This document shows, one piece after another, positions 18,209 through 26,066 of a DNA stretch of 49,958 nt. Position numbers and translations under genes: made by a program. The notes beneath the pieces are model-generated. The model saw only the letters and a list, made by a program, of their open reading frames with translations, was not told where the DNA came from and searched no databases. Position 1 is the first letter of the stretch. Each line of letters begins with the position of its first letter. The DNA is from an uncultured Oceanospirillaceae bacterium. GTDB taxonomy: Bacteria > Pseudomonadota > Gammaproteobacteria > Pseudomonadales > Balneatricaceae. The stretch is from positions 1 through 49,958 of the forward strand of contig CAKZPE010000045.1 of assembly GCA_937138495.1 (NCBI GenBank), read 5' to 3'.

Positions 18209-19105
18209 ATGAACTCAACTGCTTCTGATTTAACCGGCGCTGATGCAGCAAATGCTGCACCACACAAGCCAAACCCGCTGAAGAAATTCCTCAGCCACCT
18301 GTCGTGGGGGGCCCGGATTGGTCTGCTGTGTCTGGTCATATTTGCTCTGGCGGCGATATTTGCCCCCTGGGTTGCTCCTTTCACACAGGAAGAAATTGTC
18401 GGTGACGTCTGGTTGCCGATGTCCGGTGAATTCCTGCTGGGTACCGACCAGCTTGGCCGGGACATTCTGTCCCGTCTGATTTACGGTGCCCGGAATACCT
18501 TCTTCATTGCCGGTGCAGCGACTCTTTTGTCGTTTTTCATGGGGACCTTTTTTGGTTTCCTCGCCGCGGTTAGCGGTGGTCATACCGACCAGCTTCTGAG
18601 CCGGCTGAACGACCTGATGATGTCGATCCCAACACTGATTTTTGCCTTAGTGGTACTCTCTGTACTGCCGGCAAACATGCTGTTCCTGATCCTCATCATG
18701 GGTGTACTGGACTCTACCCGGGTGTTCCGTCTCTCCCGTGCGGTTGCCGTGGATATCGTGGTCATGGATTACGTGGAAGCTGCCCGTCTTCGCGGTGAAG
18801 GCACCCTGTGGATCATTTTCCGCGAAATCCTGCCAAATGCCCTTTCGCCGCTGTTTGCAGAATTCGGTCTGCGCTTTGCGTTCGCCGTTCTGTTCCTCAG
18901 CACGCTGAGCTTTCTGGGATTAGGCGTACAGCCGCCGGAAGCGGACTGGGGCAGCATGGTTAAGGAAAACAAAGACGGTATCGTCTTCGGTATTCCTGCG
19001 GCACTGATTCCAGCAGCGGCCATCGCGACACTGACCATCAGTATCAACCTTGTTGTGGATTCAATTCTCAGCCGTACCAGCAGTCTGAAAGGAGGCCGGG
19101 AATGA
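18209..19105 (+). CDS. ABC transporter permease (DppC-like)
   Basis: Second permease of the importer, 298 residues. A cytoplasmic N-terminus leads into a first membrane segment (about 33-55), then the DppC-type motif LLGTDQLGRDILSRLIYGAR near 80. The EAA coupling loop reads YVEAARLRGEGTLW and ILPNALSP near 200. The ATG at 18209 is chosen because AGGAAG precedes it. A frame open back to 18137 overlaps the upstream permease and is rejected. Its stop overlaps the ATPase start by 4 bases. Confidence 0.92.
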   Translation: MNSTASDLTGADAANAAPHKPNPLKKFLSHLSWGARIGLLCLVIFALAAIFAPWVAPFTQEEIVGDVWLPMSGEFLLGTDQLGRDILSRLIYGARNTFFIAGAATLLSFFMGTFFGFLAAVSGGHTDQLLSRLNDLMMSIPTLIFALVVLSVLPANMLFLILIMGVLDSTRVFRLSRAVAVDIVVMDYVEAARLRGEGTLWIIFREILPNALSPLFAEFGLRFAFAVLFLSTLSFLGLGVQPPEADWGSMVKENKDGIVFGIPAALIPAAAIATLTISINLVVDSILSRTSSLKGGRE

Positions 19106-20736
19106 GCACCTTACTTGACGTAAAAAACCTGCAAATCTCAGTTACCAGCCATACGCCTGGCAAACCGGCGAAAACATTTACCATTGTTGAAGGGGTGTCT
19201 TTCACCCTGGAAAAAGGCAAGGTTCTGGGCCTGATCGGCGAATCCGGTGCCGGTAAATCGACCATCGGTCTGTCCAGCATGGCCTACGGCCGTGGTGGCT
19301 GCCACATCAGCGGCGGAGAAGTCTGGCTCAACGGCGAGAATATTCTGGCCCATAACCATAACCAGATCCGTCAGGTACGTGGGGCACGGGTAGCTTACGT
19401 TGCCCAGTCTGCTGCGGCAGCGTTCAACCCGGCGCACCGTCTGGGTGATCAGATCATCGAATCAGCGATGGAACACAATCTGATGAGCCGCAGCGAAGCA
19501 GAAAGCTATGCTAATACGCTGTACCACAAGCTTGGCCTGCCTAATCCGGACAACTTCGGCGACCGTTATCCACACCAGGTATCCGGTGGTCAGCTACAGC
19601 GGGCAATGACCGTTATGGCACTGTGTTCAAAACCGGACCTGATCGTTTTTGATGAACCAACCACCGCGCTGGATGTAACCACCCAGATCGATGTACTGGC
19701 GACGATCAAGCACGCGATTGCTGATACCGGCACTGCGGCCCTGTATATCACCCACGATCTGGCGGTTGTTGCACAGATTTCCGACGACATTATGGTGTTA
19801 CGACACGGCAAAACCGTTGAATACGGCACCGCCGATCAGATCATCAATCATCCGCAGGAAACCTACACCCGTGATCTGGTCAGCGTTCGCGGTATCGAAA
19901 AAGATCAGGCACCACCCTGTGATCAGGAACCTATTCTGAAAATTAATCAGATCGATGCGGCATACGACGGCAAGAATAAAATCCTGCACGACGTCACTAT
20001 GTTCCTGAAGCCGGGCCAGACCTTGTCTATCGTTGGGGAATCCGGATCAGGTAAATCAACACTGGCACGGGTGATTACCGGCCTGCTACCACCGATGTCC
20101 GGTAGCATTGAGTTTGCCGGAGAAACCTTACCGGCCGCACTCAAAGCCCGTAACAAAGAACAGCTGCGTGAACTGCAAATGATCTATCAGATGGCTGACG
20201 TGGCAATGAACCCGCGGCATACCATCGGTCAGATTATCGGGCGTCCACTGGGCTTTTACTTTGGTGTTCACGGTGCTGAGCAGCGTAAACAAACCATCGA
20301 ATTACTCGAACAGATCGAACTTGGTGAGGAATATATCGACCGTTATCCGGCCGAGCTTTCCGGCGGACAGAAGCAGCGGGTATGTATTGCCCGTGCACTG
20401 GCAGCCAGGCCAAAAATGATCATTTGTGACGAGGTTACATCCGCACTGGACCCTCTGGTTGCCGATGACATCCTTCGTCTGCTGCTACGCTTACAGAAGC
20501 AACACAATATTGCCTATCTGTTCATCACGCACGATATCGCCACTGTCCGGGCAATCTCTGACGCCATCGCCGTGATGTATCAGGGTAAGCTGATGCGGTT
20601 CGGCGACAAAGACAGCGTGCTGTCACCACCTTTTGATGACTACACCGACCTGCTGCTCTCTTCCGTACCGGAAATGGAACTGGGTTGGCTGGAAAAAGTC
20701 CTCAGCACACGCCGAATGGAATCGGCAGGAAACTGA
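19102..20736 (+). CDS. Double ABC ATPase (fused DppD-DppF type)
   Basis: Both energising subunits of the importer in one 544-residue chain. Domain 1 (about 1-255) has Walker A GESGAGKST, signature VSGGQLQRA and Walker B LIVFDEPTTALD. Domain 2 (about 270-530) has Walker A GESGSGKST, signature LSGGQKQRV and Walker B MIICDEVTSALDP. In the first domain the GESGAGKS motif and ITHDLAVVAQ switch are intact, so both sites should hydrolyse ATP. The ATGA overlap with the permease stop shows coupling. Such fusions occur in many Dpp-like systems (YejF, GsiA types). Confidence 0.94.
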   Translation: MSTLLDVKNLQISVTSHTPGKPAKTFTIVEGVSFTLEKGKVLGLIGESGAGKSTIGLSSMAYGRGGCHISGGEVWLNGENILAHNHNQIRQVRGARVAYVAQSAAAAFNPAHRLGDQIIESAMEHNLMSRSEAESYANTLYHKLGLPNPDNFGDRYPHQVSGGQLQRAMTVMALCSKPDLIVFDEPTTALDVTTQIDVLATIKHAIADTGTAALYITHDLAVVAQISDDIMVLRHGKTVEYGTADQIINHPQETYTRDLVSVRGIEKDQAPPCDQEPILKINQIDAAYDGKNKILHDVTMFLKPGQTLSIVGESGSGKSTLARVITGLLPPMSGSIEFAGETLPAALKARNKEQLRELQMIYQMADVAMNPRHTIGQIIGRPLGFYFGVHGAEQRKQTIELLEQIELGEEYIDRYPAELSGGQKQRVCIARALAARPKMIICDEVTSALDPLVADDILRLLLRLQKQHNIAYLFITHDIATVRAISDAIAVMYQGKLMRFGDKDSVLSPPFDDYTDLLLSSVPEMELGWLEKVLSTRRMESAGN

Positions 20737-20767
20737 TCTTCCCATCGGGAATAATCAGACTTACTGA

Positions 20768-20807
20768 CCCGGTATCTCACTGAGATGCCGGGACTGTCCT
20801 TATTTTT
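20768..20807 (+). terminator. Probable terminator after the ABC transporter operon
   Basis: An 11-bp stem (20768-20778 with 20782-20792, one G-T pair) has loop ACT. The T-run (TTATTTTT) begins about 7 bases after the stem, so termination may be partial. Confidence 0.55.
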
Positions 20808-20861
20808 CTGATTACCGGTCAATCCGGCAGGAGACACTCGACTCAACATGGTACAGGCATA

Positions 20862-22604
20862 ATGCAAACAGCGGTCGGCACAACAGTTCTGATCAACTTA
20901 CTCGGCGGTGTAGCTCTGCTTTTATGGGGGCTGACCATGGTTAAGACCAGTATTATCAGCGCCTATGGAGGCAAGCTGCGACGACACCTTGGCCGCAGTA
21001 TGAGTAACCGGTTTAAAGCCTTCGGTGTTGGCATTGCGGTGACCTGTATGCTTCAGAGCAGCACAGCAACTGCATTACTGGCCAGTTCATTTGCCAGCCA
21101 GGGCCTTTCAGCGGCCCCTGCACTGGCATTACTGCTTGGGGCTGATATCGGCACTACTCTGGTTGCACAGGCGCTGTCGATGGACCTCAGCCTGCTTAAA
21201 CCGGTGTTAATTTTTGCCGGGGTCTGTCTGTACTTTAATGCCCGCAGCGAACGCCAGAAACATCTGGGCCAGATCATTCTGGGCCTGGGTCTGATGCTGC
21301 TGGCCTTACAACTGATTGTAACGGCATCCTCTCCGATGCGGGACTCCCCGACCATTCAGTTCCTGCTGTCGTCACTGGCAGATGAGCCGGTACTGGCGAT
21401 TCTGATCGGCGCACTGATCAGCTTCCTGGCACACTCAAGCCTGGCAACTGTACTGCTGGTTGTCGCCCTGGGCGCATCCGGTTCATTGCCCCTGCATGTA
21501 GGTTTTGTATTAATTCTTGGCGCGAACCTGGGCGGTGCACTCCCGGCTATTCTTTCAACAATGCGGGCAGAACCTGCTATTCGCCGGCCACCACTGGGCA
21601 ACCTGATTTTCCGTACCGTCGGCGTACTGCTGATATTACCCTTACTGAGCATTGTAACCGCCTGGCTACCAGAGCTGGGCGAATCACCGGCCCGTCAGCT
21701 GGTTAATTTCCATATGTTCTTCAATGTGGGCCTGGCCATACTGTTCCTGCCGCTGGTTAACCCGGCAGCAAGACTGGTCACCCGTCTGCTGCCCGAACGG
21801 GAAGAAGATGCCAACAGCATCAAACCCCGTTACCTTGACCGTTCTGCACTGGATAACCCTGCTATCGCACTGTCCAACGCGATGCGCGAAGTACTGCGTA
21901 TGGGCGACCTGCTGGATAACATGGTGAATAAAAGCATTGAGGCCCTGCAGCAGCGGGACAGCAGTGCCCTGAAAAAAATCACCCAGTCAGATGATCTGGT
22001 GGATGAATACCACGAAAAAATTAAACTTTACCTCACTGAACTGAGCCGCCGGGATCTGGGCAAGAAAAACCGCCGCCGGTGTAACCAGTACATGTCGTTT
22101 ACCACCAACCTGGAACATCTGGGTGACATTGTTGAAAGCAGCCTAGCAGACCTGATTGCCCGAAGCCTGAACCAGAACATTCAGTTCGCCACCGCCGATA
22201 TGCGGGCGATTGAAGAACTGCACAAAGCCACTCAAAACAATATGAAACTGGCGTTTACAGTATTGATGAACGGTCGGGTCAGTAATGCCCGCGAACTGCT
22301 GGAACAGAAAACGGCCATTCGGGAAATGGAAAATAAGGCAATCAACACCCATCAGCGCCGTTTACGGGAACAGGTCAACTCACCGGCCACCGACAGCGCT
22401 CTATTTCTCGACATCCTCCGGGATATTAAACGCATTAACTCACACCTGGCATCCGTTGCTTACCCGATCCTTGACCGGGCAGGTGAGCTGCGTGCCAGCC
22501 GGTTACGTCGCCAGACAACACAGCCCCCCGAGCAGGAACAGATCAGCTCCGGGGACGAAACAAAAATAGCCACTGTTACGCCGGATACCAAACCGTCGCA
22601 GTGA
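20862..22604 (+). CDS. Na+/phosphate transporter, NptA/PNaS family with PhoU-like C-terminus
   Basis: Membrane sodium/phosphate transporter of 580 residues. The N-terminal half has two inverted membrane repeats with the family motifs CMLQSSTATALLASSF (near 65) and AHSSLATVLLVVALG (near 190), plus GADIGTTLVAQ and GANLGGALPA. From about residue 320 there is a cytoplasmic helical region with PhoU-like heptads. Related proteins are reported to move phosphate inward or to relieve excess phosphate. It follows the ABC operon and precedes a HAD phosphatase gene, which hints at handling phosphate released from an imported compound. Confidence 0.87.
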   Translation: MQTAVGTTVLINLLGGVALLLWGLTMVKTSIISAYGGKLRRHLGRSMSNRFKAFGVGIAVTCMLQSSTATALLASSFASQGLSAAPALALLLGADIGTTLVAQALSMDLSLLKPVLIFAGVCLYFNARSERQKHLGQIILGLGLMLLALQLIVTASSPMRDSPTIQFLLSSLADEPVLAILIGALISFLAHSSLATVLLVVALGASGSLPLHVGFVLILGANLGGALPAILSTMRAEPAIRRPPLGNLIFRTVGVLLILPLLSIVTAWLPELGESPARQLVNFHMFFNVGLAILFLPLVNPAARLVTRLLPEREEDANSIKPRYLDRSALDNPAIALSNAMREVLRMGDLLDNMVNKSIEALQQRDSSALKKITQSDDLVDEYHEKIKLYLTELSRRDLGKKNRRRCNQYMSFTTNLEHLGDIVESSLADLIARSLNQNIQFATADMRAIEELHKATQNNMKLAFTVLMNGRVSNARELLEQKTAIREMENKAINTHQRRLREQVNSPATDSALFLDILRDIKRINSHLASVAYPILDRAGELRASRLRRQTTQPPEQEQISSGDETKIATVTPDTKPSQ

Positions 22605-22640
22605 TCCGAAATTCACACTCAGTTCTATAAGAAAATAATT

Positions 22641-23351
22641 ATGACCCAGTACAAAGGTTTACTCTTCGACAAAGACGGTACCCTCATCGATTTCATGGCT
22701 TCATGGTTACCACTGATTCATGAGGCGTCTAAAAAAATGGCCGGTGGTGATGAACAAACAGCTGCTGACATGTTGGCGGCCACCGGTTACGACGCTGAGC
22801 ACAATATTATTCTGGGCGGGTCCGTACTGGCTGCTGCCAGCAACCGTGAAATTGCGGAACACTGGGCACCGTTCATCAAGCGTCCACTGGATGATGCGAT
22901 GGTCGAAGAACTGAATACTATATTCCAGCAAGGCAGCACGGAACACAGTGTACCGGTTACCGATCTGGGAGAATTGTTCGATCAGTTCCGCGCCCGGGGC
23001 CTGAAACTGGGTATCGCCACCAGCGACAGTGAACAGGGAATCCACTGTTCACTGGGACGGTTTAACGTACTGGATAAGCTGGACTTCATCTGTGGTTATG
23101 ACACTGGTCATGGCATCAAACCCGGCGCGGGAATGGTAAAAGGTTTTTGCGCTGAAACCGGTCTCAAACCGGAAGAAGTGGTGGTTGTCGGTGATAATCT
23201 CCACGACATTGAAATGGCCCGCAATGCTGAAGCAGGCATGGCGATCGGCGTTCTGACCGGCACCAGCTCTGCACAGTTACTTAGCGAACATGCGGATCAC
23301 GTGTTGAATAACATCAATGAAATACCTGCCCTGCTGGATCGCTTGCAATAA
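22641..23351 (+). CDS. HAD superfamily hydrolase (phosphoglycolate phosphatase-like)
   Basis: Cytoplasmic phosphatase of 236 residues. HAD motif I is LLFDKDGTLIDF (nucleophile Asp10 and acid/base Asp12), motif II is GIATSDSEQ near 117, motif III Lys lies in GHGIKPGAGM near 155, and motif IV is VVVGDNLHDIEMA near 185. An alpha-helical cap between motifs I and II places it in subfamily IA. Substrate is not readable; phosphoglycolate or phosphonoacetaldehyde-type substrates are possible. It starts 36 bases after the Na/Pi gene, so they are likely cotranscribed. Confidence 0.85.
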   Translation: MTQYKGLLFDKDGTLIDFMASWLPLIHEASKKMAGGDEQTAADMLAATGYDAEHNIILGGSVLAAASNREIAEHWAPFIKRPLDDAMVEELNTIFQQGSTEHSVPVTDLGELFDQFRARGLKLGIATSDSEQGIHCSLGRFNVLDKLDFICGYDTGHGIKPGAGMVKGFCAETGLKPEEVVVVGDNLHDIEMARNAEAGMAIGVLTGTSSAQLLSEHADHVLNNINEIPALLDRLQ

Positions 23352-23399
23352 ACACAGGGTTACGGCATCTTGGCCCTTTTTCACGGAAGAGGGCCAACC

Positions 23400-24332
23400 A
23401 TGCTTTCCTCACTGCAACATCTGTTCATTGCATCATCCCTCCTGACAGCAGCCAGCCTCGTGCAAGCCAGTCATCAGTGCGCCACCGAGCGCGTCAGCTT
23501 ACAAGTGCTGGGCTCCGGCGGTCCTGAATTTACCGATAACCGTGCATCCAGCAGCTATCTGATCAAGCTGGATAACCGCGCCCGGATTCTGGTAGATGCC
23601 GGCGCAGGCAGTGGCATTAACTTTGAAAAAAGCGGTGCCCGGATCCAGAATCTGGATGCCATTCTGTTTACTCACCTGCACGTCGATCACAGTGCTGATC
23701 TGCCAGCATTTATAAAAGCATCTTTCTTTACGCCCCGGCGGAGCGATCTGCAGATCTTTGGCCCGGCCGGCAACCGGGTTATGCCATCCACCACTGCGTT
23801 TATCCGCAAGAACTTTGGCCCGGAAGGCAGCTATGCTTACCTGCAAAACTTCGTGGAACCTGATCAGCGCAGTGCCTATAAAATTCAGGCAACAGATGTA
23901 CCGCTAATGCCCCATGAAGTCAGTAATTATCCGCTGAATGATGACATCAGCCTGCAGGCAATACCGGTTAATCACGGGCCTATTGCGGCAACAGCATGGC
24001 GGGTAAACATCGCCGGATGCAGCATCAGTTTCACAGGGGACATGAGTAATCGCTACAACACCTTCGGCACACTGGCCAAAGGCAGCGACATCATTGTCGC
24101 CCACAACGCGATCCCGCAGGGGGCCGGCGGTGTGGCTGCCCGACTGCATATGCAACCGAGCGATATCGGTGTTATCGCAGCCGAAACCCGTCCGGGCAAG
24201 CTGGTGCTGTCACACCGGATGAACCGTAGCCTGGGAAAAGAGACTGAAACAGAAGCGGAAATCCGCCAGCATTATAACGGCGATATCAGCTTCGCTGATG
24301 ATCTGGATGTGATTCAGCCTGCAAGTCACTGA
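23400..24332 (+). CDS. Exported metallo-beta-lactamase-fold hydrolase
   Basis: A 310-residue MBL-fold protein. The metal-binding motif THLHVDHSADLP lies near residue 90, with later ligands in FTGDMS and NAIPQG and a C-terminal LSHRMNR. A signal peptide (about 1-22, ending SLVQA/S) indicates export to the periplasm. The ATG at 23400 follows GAGGG and gives the signal sequence; upstream codons are not supported. It resembles arylsulfatase/tRNase-Z-like MBL members more than true beta-lactamases. It closes the 12.8-24.3 kb block of hydrolase and transport genes. No substrate can be assigned. Confidence 0.82.
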   Translation: MLSSLQHLFIASSLLTAASLVQASHQCATERVSLQVLGSGGPEFTDNRASSSYLIKLDNRARILVDAGAGSGINFEKSGARIQNLDAILFTHLHVDHSADLPAFIKASFFTPRRSDLQIFGPAGNRVMPSTTAFIRKNFGPEGSYAYLQNFVEPDQRSAYKIQATDVPLMPHEVSNYPLNDDISLQAIPVNHGPIAATAWRVNIAGCSISFTGDMSNRYNTFGTLAKGSDIIVAHNAIPQGAGGVAARLHMQPSDIGVIAAETRPGKLVLSHRMNRSLGKETETEAEIRQHYNGDISFADDLDVIQPASH

Positions 24333-24372
24333 TACAGACCCACTGAACAAACTCTCCGGAAACTCCGGAAAC

Positions 24373-24398
24373 AAAAAAGGCGCTATATGCGCCTTTTT
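24373..24398. terminator. Bidirectional terminator
   Basis: GGCGC/GCGCC around loop TATAT, with A6 to the left and T5 to the right. It ends the MBL gene and the converging TPR lipoprotein gene. Confidence 0.85.
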
Positions 24399-24414
24399 AT
24401 CTATGTCTGACCGC

Positions 24415-25050
24415 TCACAGCTGACCAGCCCTTTCACGGGCCTTCTTCGCACCGCTGCTGTCCCCGCCTTCCCGGCGAATATCCGCAATCAGTAACCATA
24501 AGCGCCGCTCAACCTTTGGCTGGCCACCGGCCACTGCAACCCCTTTAAGCGCCAGTTGTTCCGCCTGCAAAAACTGTCCCTGTCTCCAGCGAACGTCCGC
24601 CAGTTGGTAGTACACCTGCGGATCCCGCGGTGCGATTCGCTGAGCACGCTCCAGGCTGGACTGTGCAGAGCTCAGGGCTCCCTGTTGCTGTTGTTGTGAA
24701 GCCGTATTCAGCAGTGCAATGACTGCCGGATTTCGTGGCGGCGCCTGCGTCAGCGAAGCAGAGGTCTTAACAGGTTTAGTCGTCTGAGTTGGCAGCACAT
24801 CAGGCTTCAGCGACTGACTGTCCAGTGAACGGGACTGAATCTGACCGCCGGATTCCACCGGGCTAACAGTACCAATCGGTTGGGTAGGATCAACCGGTGT
24901 CACAATGACGCCCTGCCGTGAATCTGTCGCCGGACGGGTCTCACCCACGGAGCTCTGGCCACGCTCTTCAACCACCGGAACGAAGTTAGAAGTGGCACAA
25001 CCGGTCAGCAATATGCTGAAAGCCAGCGCAGAGAATCGAATCAGTGACAT
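24415..25050 (-). CDS. Lipoprotein with tetratricopeptide-like repeats
   Basis: A 211-residue envelope lipoprotein. The signal ends in lipobox LLTGC with Cys18 followed by Ala, predicting the outer membrane. A Pro/Gln/Ser-rich linker follows (about 25-105). The C-terminal region (about 110-190) has two TPR-like repeats, one with ALSSAQSSLERAQRIAPRDP and one with QAEQLALKGVAVAGGQP. AAGGA lies before the ATG. TPR lipoproteins act as adaptors for envelope complexes; the partner is not known. It is downstream of dnr on the same strand with no terminator between. Confidence 0.78.
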   Translation of the reverse strand: MSLIRFSALAFSILLTGCATSNFVPVVEERGQSSVGETRPATDSRQGVIVTPVDPTQPIGTVSPVESGGQIQSRSLDSQSLKPDVLPTQTTKPVKTSASLTQAPPRNPAVIALLNTASQQQQQGALSSAQSSLERAQRIAPRDPQVYYQLADVRWRQGQFLQAEQLALKGVAVAGGQPKVERRLWLLIADIRREGGDSSGAKKARERAGQL

Positions 25051-25134
25051 GATAAATCCTTATCTGGTGCTAAAAACGGAGCCGGGTTAATAACCCTGTA
25101 CATATCTCCATTATACCGGCCGCAGCATTTACAG

Positions 25135-25815
25135 CTAGTGCCCGAAAGCTCTCAGACGGGATAAGTCATGTACATTTATTTCAGCACCGTGCACAGAAAT
25201 GATACCGGCACTCTTCATCTCTTTAATCAGACGGGAAAACGTCTCGGGCTGCATACCTAACTGCGATGCAATCAGTTGCTTCGCCATCGGCAGATCAAAG
25301 CTGCAACTCTGAGCAGTCTGATCCGGCGCCAGATTGGAAAGATAATGCCCCAGCCGGTGCCGGGTATTCTGCAAAGTAAGGGTTTCAATTTCGTTAATAC
25401 GGCGGTGTAATTTCAACGCCATACTGCCCAGCAACCGCATGGCACATTCAGGTTCGGCCATTAACAGTTTTATATAGTACTGACGGGGAATCAGCAGCAC
25501 ATCACCCGGCTCCATGCCTTCGGCATTCAGCGGATATTTATGCTGATCCAGAAACATCAGCGCTTCAGCAAACGCCTGGCCTGGGCTGACAACTTCTATC
25601 ACTTTTGTCTGTCCGTCAGGGGATACCCGAAACAGCTTTACCCTGCCACTGAGGACAATATAAAAGCTGTGGGCTTCGCTTCCCTGATGAAACAGGCTCT
25701 CGTTATGCCCCAGATGTACAATCCGACAATGGCTGATGAGTTCTGCAAATGCCTGATCGGACATTGATGAAAGTAACAGATGCTGTCTCACCTCTGCAGC
25801 AATTTCTTCGATCAT
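25135..25815 (-). CDS. dnr: Crp/Fnr-family NO-responsive regulator Dnr
   Basis: A cytoplasmic transcription activator of denitrification genes. The 226-residue length matches P. aeruginosa Dnr. The N-terminal sensor domain (about 15-125) lacks the cysteine cluster of Fnr, as expected for the heme-based NO sensor. The C-terminal helix-turn-helix reads ASQLGMQPETFSRLIKEM (near 175-195); the E-x-x-SR pattern recognises TTGAT half-sites. The ATG at 25815 has GAGAG upstream; a TTG three codons earlier is possible. It sits next to the nir/nor cluster, whose promoters carry matching boxes. Identification is strong; heme binding is inferred from the family. Confidence 0.9.
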   Translation of the reverse strand: MIEEIAAEVRQHLLLSSMSDQAFAELISHCRIVHLGHNESLFHQGSEAHSFYIVLSGRVKLFRVSPDGQTKVIEVVSPGQAFAEALMFLDQHKYPLNAEGMEPGDVLLIPRQYYIKLLMAEPECAMRLLGSMALKLHRRINEIETLTLQNTRHRLGHYLSNLAPDQTAQSCSFDLPMAKQLIASQLGMQPETFSRLIKEMKSAGIISVHGAEINVHDLSRLRAFGH

Positions 25816-25863
25816 GGTTATCAAGCTCTCGGGCTGGTTGTTTATTAAACAGTTTATCCCCCC

Positions 25864-25906
25864 ATAATAGCAGTCACCGAGACGCCCTTACTTAGACACA
25901 TGTCAA
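25864..25906 (-). promoter_or_regulatory. dnr promoter with a degenerate Dnr/Fnr box
   Basis: On the minus strand TTGACATGTGTCTA (25893-25906) keeps one good half-site. The extended -10 TGCTATTAT ends at 25864, placing the box near -40, the class II position. Autoregulation is possible, but the second half-site is poor. Confidence 0.4.
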
Positions 25907-26023
25907 AACCTCATCAGTTCTGTGATAAAAACTGCCTGTAAAAATGAACTTTTTACGTCAGACACACTTATAGCCCACTTATTCACCACCCGGATTGCTG
26001 ATCCGTCATTTTTTTGCAGACAA

Positions 26024-26052
26024 AAAAAAGCCCTTCAGTGAAGGGCTTTTTT
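26024..26052 (-). terminator. Terminator after the nirS-nirT unit
   Basis: GCCCTTC/GAAGGGC with loop AGT is flanked by A-run and T-run, lying 15 bases after the nirT stop on the minus strand. It separates the nirST unit from dnr. Confidence 0.9.
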
Positions 26053-26066
26053 AACACTGCAGCGTG

